64,000 bases of DNA from an uncultured Paraprevotella sp. (GCA_910586505.1 CAJUGV010000001.1:496001-560000), one strand, 5' to 3'; positions 17,451-26,145 are shown, counted from the first letter of the stretch. Notes: generated by a model from the letters alone, not told the origin. Numbers and translations are program-made.

Positions 17451-18059
17451 ATGTTGGTTAGAATTTATCCCGAGAACCCTAATCCCCGCGAGATGTCCAA
17501 GGCGCTGGCGATGCTTAAGGCCGGTGAACTGATCGTCTATCCTACCGATACGGTATACGCCATAGGATGCGACGCGCTGAACGTGCGTGCGGTGGAGAAG
17601 ATCTGTGCGCTGAAAGGAGTGAATCCTCAGAAAAGCAATCTGTCGATTATCTGCTACGACCTGTCCGATATCAGTGAATATGCCAGGGTGAGCAATGCGG
17701 CTTTCAAGTTGCTCAAGAGAAACCTGCCCGGTCCTTTCACGTTTATCCTTCCCACGAGCAACCGTCTGCCCAAGATATACAAGAGCAGGAAAGAAGTGGG
17801 TATCCGTGTGCCCGACAACAGCATTGCGCGGGGGCTGGTGGAGGAACTGGGGAACCCCATTCTTACGATGTCCGTGCGCGATGAAGACGAGATACTGGAA
17901 TATTCCACTGATCCCGAACTGATTCATGAGAAGTTTGGAGATAAGGTGGCACTGGTCATAGACGGAGGATACGGCGGAAGTGAGGCTTCCACAGTGGTTG
18001 ACTGTAAGGAGGATGCTTTCGAGACCGTGCGTCAGGGAAAGGGGCACCTCTTATTATGA
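17451..18059 (+). CDS. YrdC/Sua5 family threonylcarbamoyl-AMP synthase
   Basis: A 202-residue cytosolic enzyme of the Sua5/YrdC/YciO family, which makes threonylcarbamoyl-AMP from threonine, bicarbonate and ATP for the t6A modification at position 37 of ANN-reading tRNAs. Seen: the substrate-binding N-terminal motif LKAGELIVYPTDTVYAIGCD with KxR-type basic residues after it, and LPGPFTFILP and VGIRVPDN further on. It lacks the extra C-terminal Sua5 domain, so it is the short TsaC/YciO-like form. Which of these it is exactly cannot be settled by eye; YciO paralogues are less certain to act on tRNA. Confidence 0.88.
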   Translation: MLVRIYPENPNPREMSKALAMLKAGELIVYPTDTVYAIGCDALNVRAVEKICALKGVNPQKSNLSIICYDLSDISEYARVSNAAFKLLKRNLPGPFTFILPTSNRLPKIYKSRKEVGIRVPDNSIARGLVEELGNPILTMSVRDEDEILEYSTDPELIHEKFGDKVALVIDGGYGGSEASTVVDCKEDAFETVRQGKGHLLL

Positions 18060-18101
18060 TCAATCCTTGCCGTAGCTTTCCCGCTGCGGCAAGGATTGAT
18101 C
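18058..18101. other. Hairpin overlapping the YrdC stop codon
   Basis: Perfect 15-bp arms GATCAATCCTTGCCG (18058-18072) and CGGCAAGGATTGATC (18087-18101) begin within the TGA stop. No T run follows on either strand, so it may be an mRNA 3'-end stabilising hairpin rather than a simple terminator. A smaller hairpin GACCGG/CCGGTC follows at 18118-18133. Confidence 0.6.
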
Positions 18102-18165
18102 GGAAAGGGAATGTACAGACCGGAATGCCGGTCTTGGTACGGTTCCTTATGGGTAGGAGGTGCGT

Positions 18166-18957
18166 TTATTCCTTGGTCAGTGTCAGCGCCTCTTCTCCGT
18201 TCTCGTCGAGCAGTACGGCCGTGTGCTCGTCTTTCACGTTGAAACTTTTCACCTTGTTCATGGCTTCCAGAACCTTTCCTTCAAGTGTCATACCCGGACC
18301 GGCCATCATGGTAGAGAGCAGTTTGTCGAATTTCAGGGAAGCGCTCCGGCCTTTCTCCTGTTCAAAACCTCCGTTCACTATGTTGCATCCGGCGTTGCCG
18401 TGCAGTGTCTTCTTTTCCGTGTCGAATTCAAGGAATGGCATTTTGTCGGTTTTCTCGATGCTTTCCGCCGTTTCGCCATATACCTTGGTGATGTTCCACT
18501 TGCCTTCGAGGGATGCCAGGGTGGCGGCAGGCCGTTTGCTCAGCGTGAGCAGGGCGTTGCCCTGAGCGTCTGTCAGGGTCAGCTCTTCTTCCGTGCCTTT
18601 ATATCCTGAAACGTTGTTCAGTGCCTGAAGCACGGCCGTTTCGGTTTCCATATCCTGACAGAGCATCCGTGTGGACATGACTTGTCCGAACGCTACCTGT
18701 CCGGCTTTGGTTTCGTCTACTTCCACTGAGGCGTTGATGCGGTTGCATCCCGCACATCCGTACATCCTTTTCTTCTGTAAGTCAATGCCTAAGAACGGAT
18801 CATTTTCGGCTGTGGCCGCCTTTCCGTTCACTGTGGTTATATTCCATTCCCCGTTCAGGGCGCTTGTCTGCAAAGTGTTTTTGGTACTGCTGCAACTGCT
18901 TGCCAGCACAACTGCCAACAGGGCTGCTCCCATCGTTTTCATTCTTTTCATTTCCAT
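18166..18957 (-). CDS. Lipoprotein with two META (HslJ-like) domains
   Basis: A 263-residue envelope protein. The N-terminus MKRMKTMGAALLAVVLASSC is a lipoprotein signal, with the cysteine followed by SSTKN. Two META domains follow, about 35-145 and 150-263, each with the family centre: MYGCAGCNRINASVEV in the first and LHGNAGCNIVNGGFEQ in the second. HslJ-type META proteins are linked to heat-shock and novobiocin resistance in Escherichia coli; the biochemical role is not known. Both domains keep a CN or GCN pair. The first Met (18957) lies two codons ahead of a second (18951), and either could be used. Confidence 0.87.
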   Translation of the reverse strand: MEMKRMKTMGAALLAVVLASSCSSTKNTLQTSALNGEWNITTVNGKAATAENDPFLGIDLQKKRMYGCAGCNRINASVEVDETKAGQVAFGQVMSTRMLCQDMETETAVLQALNNVSGYKGTEEELTLTDAQGNALLTLSKRPAATLASLEGKWNITKVYGETAESIEKTDKMPFLEFDTEKKTLHGNAGCNIVNGGFEQEKGRSASLKFDKLLSTMMAGPGMTLEGKVLEAMNKVKSFNVKDEHTAVLLDENGEEALTLTKE

Positions 18958-18989
18958 TTTTTTCTGGTTGAGTTTAAATTTGTTTGCTG

Positions 18990-18997
18990 CAAATATA
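18990..18997 (-). promoter_or_regulatory. -7 box of the META lipoprotein gene
   Basis: TATATTTG on the minus strand, 32 nt upstream of the ATG at 18957. Confidence 0.55.
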
Positions 18998-19143
18998 CTT
19001 CTTTTTCCTGTTTTGAGTCGGCTTTTAAGTTGTTTTAATTTACAGAAAGGATTGTTTTGCCTTGCGGCGGCCGGTAGTCTGAGGGGGAGTTTGCCCGGTT
19101 GTGAGGAGTGCGTGAAAAGGTGATGAGGAATACAATGAATTTT

Positions 19144-19219
19144 CTTCCGCAGTATTTTTTAAAATGATGAGCATGATTTTTTTATTTGATGCGCATTATT
19201 TTTCTGTGTATGCCGGATG
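19144..19219. repeat. 22-bp periodic palindromic array C
   Basis: Cores start at 19144 (CTTCCGCAGT), 19166 (GATGAGCATG), 19188 (GATGCGCATT) and 19210 (ATGCCGGATG), all exactly 22 bp apart; spacers ATTTTTTAAAAT, ATTTTTTTATTT, ATTTTTCTGTGT. A weaker core, GATGAGGAAT, precedes at 19123 (21 bp). The first core is the reverse complement of the ACTGCGGA-type core at the edges of arrays A and E. Confidence 0.72.
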
Positions 19220-19292
19220 ACTGGTAACGGTCTTATAGCAAGTGTTTTATAAGTTAACCTTTGAGGGATGAAGATTTGCTCTGAAAAAGTAT

Positions 19293-19300
19293 TATCTTTG
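19293..19300 (+). promoter_or_regulatory. -7 box of the nucleotidyltransferase gene
   Basis: TATCTTTG, 47 nt before the ATG at 19348. Confidence 0.55.
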
Positions 19301-19347
19301 CAGAAACCTTTGTCAAGGCACGATGTGAAAAATATTAACTGATCAAG

Positions 19348-20469
19348 ATGGGGAAAACGAAATATATGCAGGCTGACGAGGCTTTCTTCAAGTTGATACG
19401 ACTGGCTGTAGGCACCTGCCACGACTGCGATGTGGCGCTCGACAAGGAGGGTTGGGCAACAGTATATGAAATGGCCTGCAAGCAGGCGCTGGCGGCTGTC
19501 GTTCTCGATGGAGTGGAACGCCTGTCGGTGATGCAGAAGCCTCCTATGGAGATTGTAATGCCGTGGATAGGACTGGTGCAGCAAATCGAGGTGGCCAACC
19601 AGAAGCTGAACCGCACCGCGGTGATGGTGTGCGACAAATTCCGGCGTGAAGGGATGGGCGTCATATTGCTTAAGGGGCAAGGCAACGCCCGGCTCTATCC
19701 ACGTCCTTTGCACCGCACGCCCGGCGACATCGATCTGTGGATGGACAACGGTCGGAAGGCGGTGGTCGGTTATGCCCGGAAATACTGTCCGGGTGTGGAA
19801 GTATGCTATCATCATGTCGATTTTCCTGTGTTGAAAGAGGCGGAGCTGGAGCTTCATTTCACACCGTCGTGGATGAACAGTTGGCTGATGAACCGCAGGC
19901 TGCAGCGCTGTTTTGCGGAATGGAAGCGGCTGTCGTTGCTGCATTCCGTGTCGTTGCCCGGTGTGGTGGGAGAGGTGGCCGTACCCACGGCGGAGATGAA
20001 CCGTATTTATCTTTTGGTGCATATCTACCGCCATCTGTTCGACGAGGGCATCGGCCTGCGTCAGTTGCTGGACTATCATTTTGTGTTGCGCCGTCCGTGC
20101 TCGGAGGCGGAGCGTGACGAGGCGGTCAGGGTACTGAAACATTTGCATCTGAAGCGTTTTGCAAGTGCCGTGATGTATGTATTGCAAACCGTGTTCGGAC
20201 TGGAGGATGAATATCTGTTGGTAGAGCCGTCGGCGGCACGTGGCGCCCGTCTGCTGGACGAGATCATGGAGGCCGGAAATTTCGGACAGTATGACGGCCG
20301 CATTCATAGGCCGCAAGGGGAGAAACCGTTCGGGCGGTTTTGCCGCACGGTGGGGCGCGACCTGAGGTTTCTTGCCGATTATCCCGGAGAGGTGATATGG
20401 GCGCCTCTGTTCAAGATATGGCACTATTTATGGCGTTCGCGTCACGGCTATTTACCGGTTCGGAAATAA
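19348..20469 (+). CDS. Uncharacterised nucleotidyltransferase family protein (NTP_transf_5 type)
   Basis: A 373-residue protein resembling the nucleotidyltransferase-fold family found in many Bacteroidetes and in capsule loci. Key motif seen: HRTPGDIDLWMDN (about residue 124), where GDIDLW supplies the two metal-binding aspartates, preceded by GVILLKGQGNARLYP, which resembles the loop before the catalytic strand. The rest is helical with many basic residues. No signal peptide, so cytosolic. The substrate is unknown. It converges on the IspD-like gene with 26 nt between, so it is probably a separate transcript. Confidence 0.78.
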   Translation: MGKTKYMQADEAFFKLIRLAVGTCHDCDVALDKEGWATVYEMACKQALAAVVLDGVERLSVMQKPPMEIVMPWIGLVQQIEVANQKLNRTAVMVCDKFRREGMGVILLKGQGNARLYPRPLHRTPGDIDLWMDNGRKAVVGYARKYCPGVEVCYHHVDFPVLKEAELELHFTPSWMNSWLMNRRLQRCFAEWKRLSLLHSVSLPGVVGEVAVPTAEMNRIYLLVHIYRHLFDEGIGLRQLLDYHFVLRRPCSEAERDEAVRVLKHLHLKRFASAVMYVLQTVFGLEDEYLLVEPSAARGARLLDEIMEAGNFGQYDGRIHRPQGEKPFGRFCRTVGRDLRFLADYPGEVIWAPLFKIWHYLWRSRHGYLPVRK

Positions 20470-20495
20470 CCTCCGGCCTATAGGCGGGGTAAGTG

Positions 20496-21218
20496 TCAGT
20501 CTTTTTTGCGGCAAGCCAGAAGAGCTTGCAGCGTTTCCACATCTTCGGGGAGCGTGAGTTTGAAATTCCGTTCCGACCCCGGAGAGATATAGAGTTTTTT
20601 TTCGGGAAAAACTTCCGTGATCAGCGTGTAGAGCGATTGGCTTTGTCGGTTGTTTGTTTCATCGGCTTTTCGCAAGATTTCCTTCAACTCATTCAGACAG
20701 AATGTAAGTGGCGTTTGCGCGCGGTGAAGCGCTTCGCGCGGAATGCTGCCTGCCGACGAGATGCCGTCGCGGCTTATCATGTAAGCTTCGTGGCTTTTTA
20801 CGGCGGTGACGGCATTGCCGTAGGTTCGGAATGTGCGCAGATTAAGAGTGATGATGTCGTCCGAGATCAGGGGGCGCACGGCCTCATGAGTCAGTACGGT
20901 GGGATTCTCCATGTCGCTTTCCGCGCTGAGCCCTTCAATTCCATTGCGCAGAGAGTCGATGCTGCTCTGGCCTGCCGCAAAAGATTTGCGGAATTTCCGG
21001 ATACCGGCCTTGCGGGCCGCTTCTTCCACGAAATCGAACCATTCCGGATTGCATACCACATAAATGCGGTCTGTTTCAGGGTGGCGTTCAAAAGTCTGCA
21101 TGGTATAGGATATCACCGGTTCGCCCGCGATTTCCATAAATTGCTTGGGACAGGTGCTGTGCATGCGGTAGCCGTGGCCTCCGGCCAGCAACAATACGAC
21201 GTTGAGAGGCCTATCCAT
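20496..21218 (-). CDS. IspD/TarI-like cytidylyltransferase
   Basis: A 240-residue cytosolic enzyme of the IspD superfamily, which activates a phosphorylated alcohol with CTP to give a CDP-alcohol. Seen: the nucleotide-binding N-terminus LLLAGGHGYRMHSTCPKQF with the conserved arginine and the lysine of PKQ; AAGQSSIDSLRNGI; and THEAVRPLISDD, the metal/substrate region. IspD proper acts in the methylerythritol phosphate route, but this gene overlaps a CDP-alcohol phosphotransferase by 8 nt (ATGGATAG), so a dedicated CDP-polyol role, as for TarI-type enzymes, is at least as likely. Whether a second, canonical ispD exists elsewhere in the genome would decide. Confidence 0.82.
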   Translation of the reverse strand: MDRPLNVVLLLAGGHGYRMHSTCPKQFMEIAGEPVISYTMQTFERHPETDRIYVVCNPEWFDFVEEAARKAGIRKFRKSFAAGQSSIDSLRNGIEGLSAESDMENPTVLTHEAVRPLISDDIITLNLRTFRTYGNAVTAVKSHEAYMISRDGISSAGSIPREALHRAQTPLTFCLNELKEILRKADETNNRQSQSLYTLITEVFPEKKLYISPGSERNFKLTLPEDVETLQALLACRKKD

Positions 21219-22152
21219 TTTTTAAATCCTTGGTAAAACGTTGGCAGAACGATTCGTGTACGTGACGTGTATAGAAGCGGAGCGGTTCGAGAACGCCTAT
21301 CTCGAAAATGAAAAACAACCAGGGCATGCCGGCAAGCAGTGAGGTGAACAGCACGATGACGCGCGTGTCGAACGTCAGGATATTGGTGTATTTCATCAGC
21401 GGAAGACTGGCCGCGCGGAAACGTTCTTTCCATTCCTGCGGGACGCCATCGGGGAAACAACGTTGCATTTCTGCATAAAAAATCTGGAAGGAAGGAGTCT
21501 GGCGTTCCTGACCTCTCGTGTAGTTGCTGTAAAAATAAAGGTATATCTTGTGAAACCATTCCTTGCGGTTCCATGGCAACGACCGCATCAGGGCGCGCTG
21601 TTGTGCATAAGTGTCCAGTTCGCTTCCCGTTTCTCCTTTCAGGAAATACAGGTGGATGTTGCGGTAATAGTCAGCCAGTGCACACTGTTTGGCATGACAA
21701 TGCAGGCCCGACCAGGCGGCGACGAGCCATATCCATACGCCCCACGGTTGTCCCCAGGGGGCGGTTTCAAAGGTCAGTCTCAGACAGATGAAGAAATAGA
21801 TGGAGAAGAACCATACATCGCCGGCAAACCCGTCCAGGATGCGTCCTATCAGCGTTTTTTGCCCTGTCATGCGGGCCAGTTGTCCGTCGGCACAGTCATA
21901 CCAGTTGGCCCATACCAGGAAGAACATGCCGATGACGTTCATCGTGAGGTCGTTCCAATAAAAGAAATATCCGGCCAGCGCGCCTATGACGATGGATAGC
22001 AGGGTGACGGTGATGGGGTGGACATGCAACTTTCTGAACAGCAAGGCCCAGAGATAGCCGGGAGTTCGGGTGACATAAAGTTCGAAAGCTCCTTCGGTAT
22101 CCTCCGATTTCATGGTGGCTTGTACACGTTCTCTCAGTGTGGATGATGTCAT
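21211..22152 (-). CDS. CDP-alcohol phosphotransferase family membrane protein
   Basis: A 313-residue integral membrane enzyme of the CDP-alcohol phosphotransferase family, which moves a phospho-alcohol from a CDP carrier to an acceptor with release of CMP. The signature is visible as DCADGQLARMTG followed by GRILDGFAGD; the usual spacing is D-x2-D-G-x2-A-R-x8-G-x3-D-x3-D, and here the last two aspartates are four residues apart. About six helices; a cytosolic amphipathic N-terminus precedes the first. Start 22152 follows AAGAGGA; an in-frame ATG at 22182 adds ten residues. It overlaps the cytidylyltransferase gene by 8 nt, so the two are translationally coupled and probably act in sequence. 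The acceptor is unknown. Confidence 0.85.
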   Translation of the reverse strand: MTSSTLRERVQATMKSEDTEGAFELYVTRTPGYLWALLFRKLHVHPITVTLLSIVIGALAGYFFYWNDLTMNVIGMFFLVWANWYDCADGQLARMTGQKTLIGRILDGFAGDVWFFSIYFFICLRLTFETAPWGQPWGVWIWLVAAWSGLHCHAKQCALADYYRNIHLYFLKGETGSELDTYAQQRALMRSLPWNRKEWFHKIYLYFYSNYTRGQERQTPSFQIFYAEMQRCFPDGVPQEWKERFRAASLPLMKYTNILTFDTRVIVLFTSLLAGMPWLFFIFEIGVLEPLRFYTRHVHESFCQRFTKDLKNG

Positions 22153-22420
22153 AGTTTGTTGTCCTCTTGAAGTACCGGGCATTTTGCCCTTTCATAAAAG
22201 TGTTGCAATATTCGTAAAAAAAAGCGGATTCTGCAAGTTGTAGAGGGAAAAAGGTCGGAATAAAGAGGTGAAACTTTTGCTTATGTGATGTTTTTAGTGA
22301 TGAGTCTGCCGGATCTGTACCCGGAATGTGAGGGGGTATGGTCCGAGCCGGAGGCCTGTGTTTGTCCGTATTCAGGAAGAGACGGCAGAGGGTGGAGGGC
22401 CTGACGTAAGGGAAAGAACA

Positions 22421-22954
22421 CTATGGGGCGGGTATACCGAATGCCGCATCATACCCGACAGTGCCTTGCGGGGCATGGCGATGTGTGTTCAGAAGGTATG
22501 CCATGTAGTATTCGGAAGGTACGTCGAAAGGGGCGGTGATACCGAATGTTGCGGCGGGAATATAGCCGTGGCGGTGATAATAGGCCGGATCGCCCAGCAC
22601 GACGGAAACGTCGTATCCCATGTTCCGTGCCGCATGATGCCCTTGCCCGATCAGTGCCGTGCCCACACCTTTGCGTTGAAAGTCAGGATGAACCGACAAG
22701 GGTGCGAGAGCAAGTGCGGTGTTTGGGCCTATTCGCACCTCCGTAAAGAGTATGTGTCCGATGATTCTGCCTTCTTCCGACACGGCTACTAACGAGAGTG
22801 CGGGGACGAAACTGCCGCTTTTCCGTAAGGCTCTTACCAGTAAGGCTTCGTTTCCGTCGCTATGTTCCGCCTCTTCGAAAGCTGCTGTGACGAGCGCTTC
22901 CACTTCGGAATAATCTTCCGTTTGTTCTTTTCTTATCATCCATGTAGCATTCAT
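22421..22954 (-). CDS. GNAT N-acetyltransferase (YhbS-like)
   Basis: A 177-residue GNAT-fold acetyltransferase. Seen: an N-terminal alpha region (EDYSEVEALVTAAFEEAEH), strand 4 LALAPLSVHPDFQRKGVGTA, which includes the acetyl-CoA pyrophosphate loop RKGVGTALI, and VVLGDPAYYHRHGYIPA, typical of the YhbS subgroup. The substrate is not predictable. It lies 7 nt after the preceding GNAT gene, so both were probably transcribed with the GH105-DUF4861 genes upstream. Confidence 0.88.
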   Translation of the reverse strand: MNATWMIRKEQTEDYSEVEALVTAAFEEAEHSDGNEALLVRALRKSGSFVPALSLVAVSEEGRIIGHILFTEVRIGPNTALALAPLSVHPDFQRKGVGTALIGQGHHAARNMGYDVSVVLGDPAYYHRHGYIPAATFGITAPFDVPSEYYMAYLLNTHRHAPQGTVGYDAAFGIPAP

Positions 22955-22961
22955 ATCTTTG

Positions 22962-23402
22962 TTATATGCTTGCGGTCAGTTCAAGATGAAGTATAGGATA
23001 GGGTCTGCCTTCTCCGTCGGTGTCGCTCCGGCCTGCCACGGAGAATCCGTGTTTGCGGTAAAAGTCCAGTGCCCGTATGTTCTGTTCGTTGACGTCGACT
23101 TTGGTCAGCCCTTTCTCTTCGGTGGCGAACCGGAGCAATGCCGAACCGTATCCCTGTCCCATCGCATCGGGATGCACAAACAGCATCTCTATCATATCTT
23201 TGCCGAGCCCGATGAAAGCGCACAAATTCCCGCACTTGTTCCTTATGGCATACGGTTCTACGTTCGGCAAGTATTCCTGTAGCATACGTCCGTAATAGAA
23301 GTCAAGGTCTTCTTTTTGAAGAAAGCGGTGCGTAGCCGTCACCGACCTCAACCAAATCTGTCTCAATGTCTCATACTCCCGGCATGGCTCTATGCTTGTC
23401 AT
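22962..23402 (-). CDS. GNAT N-acetyltransferase (YjaB-like)
   Basis: A 146-residue GNAT acetyltransferase close to Escherichia coli YjaB: shared blocks are WLRSVTATHRFLQKED, the acetyl-CoA loop DAMGQGYGSALL, VNEQNIRALDFYRKHGF and GRSDTDGEGRPYPILHL. YjaB-type enzymes bind acetyl-CoA, but no physiological substrate is settled. It starts 15 nt after the DUF4861 stop, so it is probably in the same operon although nothing suggests a role in pectin breakdown. Confidence 0.88.
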   Translation of the reverse strand: MTSIEPCREYETLRQIWLRSVTATHRFLQKEDLDFYYGRMLQEYLPNVEPYAIRNKCGNLCAFIGLGKDMIEMLFVHPDAMGQGYGSALLRFATEEKGLTKVDVNEQNIRALDFYRKHGFSVAGRSDTDGEGRPYPILHLELTASI

Positions 23403-23417
23403 CTTCTTCGTTCTTTT

Positions 23418-24641
23418 TTATAATGCGGTCACGCGGACCGTACAAGGCTTGTCGCATTCGTTTTTCCAGTGATGGAGATAATCGAACCATTCCTTACTGC
23501 TTTTAAAGCCTTCTTTTTCGCGTCCGGCGCAGACTGTGATGCGGTAACGGATGTGTCGTGAATCGTCTGTTTTCAGTAGGGTGAGGTAATTGAAATCGTC
23601 CTCTTTCATACCGGTCCGGTTGGGGGCGGCGGCGAGCAGTCCCAGTCCGACCCATTCGTCATGCTCCGGGTCGCTTTTCTCCGGAACATTGTTTCCCCAA
23701 CTTCCGCACAGGCCGTCCTTTTGCATAAAGCCGCAGGAGTGTCTTTCGAGTTTCTGAATGCCGGTGCAGAACGTGGCGTCAGGTGCCGCTCCGTCGATGG
23801 TGATATCCACTTCCACGTCACGATGACCGGCATAGAGTGTATAGCGCTGGGTCATGTGCAGGGGCTGTCCGTCGTAGATCCATTGTCCGTCTGCGACTTC
23901 CACGATAGAGCGTACGGGACCATCGGCCAGAATCGTCTGTCTGCGCCATGCCACCGTGTCTATATAACAGGGATTTCCGTCCCGGTAGCCGCGGAACGAT
24001 CCTGCGCCGACCGACTTTCCGGCCCACAGGATGTCGCAGCCGTATCCTTGTTCCAGTTGTGCGGGAGTGGTGTAGAATCCTGTGCTGTCCGTCTCCAACC
24101 GGTAGAATGTCTTACCGTAGAGGTCGATGCTCTGCCGGTTGTCCATATAGATGCGGAAAGCTGCGATATGGCTTTCGAACACCGCGCCGTGGCCGTAGAT
24201 GCTGTTATACATATCCAACAGATCGGCATTGCCGGGGAAAGTGACGGACTTGACCTCCGGATGTTTGCCCTTCTGGTCGTGCAGTTTGAGGTAAGCCCGC
24301 GTTTTCCGCGGGTAGTGCCGGTTTGTCTCTTTGTCCGACAGCGTGATGCGGCATACGGTGGTTCCGTGAGCCGGAATGTCGACGGTAAAGGCCAGTTCGT
24401 CGGCTTGAAAATCCTCGTTCAGGTCGTCCAGTTGCGAGGGTGTCTCTTTTCCGTCGTGTATGACGAGGGCCGAGCGGACGTGCATGCCGTCGGCATGGGC
24501 CGCAAGGTCCACCACCACCGGATAAGCCGTGCGGGGGAAGTCCGACGGGTTGGTGATGTGCACTTCGCGCACCACCTCGCGTGCCGCTCCTGTTCCGAAG
24601 AAGAGACACACCGTGAATAGGGAGAATAATGCTTTGTTCAT
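23418..24641 (-). CDS. DUF4861 family secreted protein
   Basis: A 407-residue protein with a cleavable signal peptide (MNKALFSLFTVCLFFGTGAA) and a beta-rich body of DUF4861 type (REVHITNPSDFPRTAYPVVV at the start of the domain, DTVAWRRQTILADGPVRS in the middle). The family has no settled activity. It is common next to GH105 genes in pectin and related loci of Bacteroidetes, and here it starts 9 nt after the GH105 stop. A role in release or recognition of uronic-acid-containing oligosaccharides is inferred from context only. Confidence 0.8.
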   Translation of the reverse strand: MNKALFSLFTVCLFFGTGAAREVVREVHITNPSDFPRTAYPVVVDLAAHADGMHVRSALVIHDGKETPSQLDDLNEDFQADELAFTVDIPAHGTTVCRITLSDKETNRHYPRKTRAYLKLHDQKGKHPEVKSVTFPGNADLLDMYNSIYGHGAVFESHIAAFRIYMDNRQSIDLYGKTFYRLETDSTGFYTTPAQLEQGYGCDILWAGKSVGAGSFRGYRDGNPCYIDTVAWRRQTILADGPVRSIVEVADGQWIYDGQPLHMTQRYTLYAGHRDVEVDITIDGAAPDATFCTGIQKLERHSCGFMQKDGLCGSWGNNVPEKSDPEHDEWVGLGLLAAAPNRTGMKEDDFNYLTLLKTDDSRHIRYRITVCAGREKEGFKSSKEWFDYLHHWKNECDKPCTVRVTAL

Positions 24642-24650
24642 CTCGCGAAG

Positions 24651-26081
24651 TTATTCCACCGCCTCGCCTTGGCCGTCTTCCGTTAGGTAGAAGAGCGGAG
24701 AGGGATTGGTTTGTTTTACATTATAGTAGTGTAGTCCGCTGTCGTTTGTACGGGGGTGCCATTTTCCGAGCAGGCGAATCATTTCCGCCCCGGCCCAGAT
24801 GACAGGGCCGTAGCCGTGGGCTGCCTGATAGTTGGCAGGGCGGTAATAGTAGAATGCGGGGTCGAAGCCCATTCCGGTGCCTACGCAAGTGCCGTCCACT
24901 TGTCCGGCTTCCTTGATTTGCGTACTGACGGCATGCCAGCCAAGCTGTGCCACAGGGCCGTAGGTGATGCCTTCGATCCATCCTTTGTTTATGGCGTGGG
25001 CGATGCAATATACATAGATGGCCGTGGCCGATGTTTCCAGATAAGAATCGTTGCGGTCTATGAGTTGATGCCAGAATCCTTCGGAACTCTGGTAGTCGGT
25101 CAGGCCCTTGACGTGGCGCCGTAGCTGTTCCAGCAGGAACGGGCGTTCGGGGTGGTTCTCAGGCAGAGCGTCGAGCAGCTCGCAGTTGGTCAGGATGGCC
25201 CAACCGTTGGCGCGTGCCCAGTGATAGGTGGGTTGCTGTGCGAGTCCTTCGACGTAGCCGTGACGGTAAAGTCCTTTCTCGGGTACGAACATGCGGTCGA
25301 TGAACTGCCGTGCAATTTTTGCGGCCTCATCGAAATATTTTGCGGCTTCTTCTTTTTTATATACGCCACGCCACGCCACGGAAGGCACTCCCATGAACAT
25401 GTCGTCGAGCCATACGGTGTTGTGTTGCGGGCGGTGGCGTGCGAAAGTGCCGTCAGGCAGACGGTATTGGCCGCGCTCGATGAAGTTGAAATAGTTTTCT
25501 ATCAGTTCGGAGAGAGGCAGCGCAGGATCGGCCGTGCGGGCCTTCATCATGGCACAACACATGGCTCCGGCGTCGTCCAGTGCACGGGGATGGAGAATCT
25601 GTTCCATCTGTGCTTCTGTATCTTTATACTTCTCATACAGTTTTCGGAATCCCGGTGCCACTTCGGCCAGGAACTTGAACCGTCGGGTCACATAGTCTTT
25701 GTAACGGGTGTCGCCTGTGGCTTCTGCGGCGTCCAGCAATGCCTGATAAGTCACTCCCCATTCGTAGCTTCCGATGCGGAATGCGCCACGGGCCAGGGTG
25801 GCTCCGTGCGGTATTTTCCGGTAGTCGGTCACTTCCTTTCCGTTTTTGTCCAATACGCTTACGGGAGTATGCTGTTCGATGTAACCGAACACACGGTCGA
25901 TATCCGCTTTTATCCCGGCAGGTGTAAGGTCGCCGTAAGGCACTTTGTATTCCGGTTTGAGCAGATGCAGCGGAGTGGTCATGTCGTTGATTTCGTTTGT
26001 CTGGGCGGAAGCTGGCTGGCTTGCCTGTGTCAGGCCGGCCAGAAGCAGGCAGACCGTGCAGGTTGTTTTCATGTAATTCAT
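24651..26081 (-). CDS. GH105 unsaturated rhamnogalacturonyl hydrolase (YteR/RhiN-like)
   Basis: A 476-residue enzyme with signal peptide (MKTTCTVCLLLAGLTQASQP) and an (alpha/alpha)6 barrel. GH105 enzymes hydrate and release the unsaturated galacturonyl end left by pectate or rhamnogalacturonan lyases. Seen: HNTVWLDDMFMGVPSVAWRG, in which WLD corresponds to the W-x-D pair with the catalytic aspartate of YteR, then YHWARANGWAILTNCELLD and TSATAIYVYCIAHAINKGWI. Divergent from the PcRGLX-like lyase gene, whose product it would process. The start is either 26081 or ATG 26072. Confidence 0.9.
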   Translation of the reverse strand: MNYMKTTCTVCLLLAGLTQASQPASAQTNEINDMTTPLHLLKPEYKVPYGDLTPAGIKADIDRVFGYIEQHTPVSVLDKNGKEVTDYRKIPHGATLARGAFRIGSYEWGVTYQALLDAAEATGDTRYKDYVTRRFKFLAEVAPGFRKLYEKYKDTEAQMEQILHPRALDDAGAMCCAMMKARTADPALPLSELIENYFNFIERGQYRLPDGTFARHRPQHNTVWLDDMFMGVPSVAWRGVYKKEEAAKYFDEAAKIARQFIDRMFVPEKGLYRHGYVEGLAQQPTYHWARANGWAILTNCELLDALPENHPERPFLLEQLRRHVKGLTDYQSSEGFWHQLIDRNDSYLETSATAIYVYCIAHAINKGWIEGITYGPVAQLGWHAVSTQIKEAGQVDGTCVGTGMGFDPAFYYYRPANYQAAHGYGPVIWAGAEMIRLLGKWHPRTNDSGLHYYNVKQTNPSPLFYLTEDGQGEAVE

Positions 26082-26145
26082 AGAGGAATCAGGTTGTTAA
26101 TGATTGATGTCATGCACAAAATTATAGATTATTTATGAAAAGGCA

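Larger units (their letters stand above)
18958..19347. other. 390-nt divergent intergenic gap
   Basis: Holds a minus-strand -7 box for the META gene (CAAATATA read on plus, 18990-18997), a 22-bp array (19144-19219) and a plus-strand -7 box (TATCTTTG, 19293-19300) for the nucleotidyltransferase gene. No gene seen. Confidence 0.65.

Noticed and set aside
18058..18133. Two hairpins after the YrdC gene as a standard terminator
   Set aside because: Stems are strong but neither strand has a T run next to them, so an intrinsic terminator cannot be claimed.
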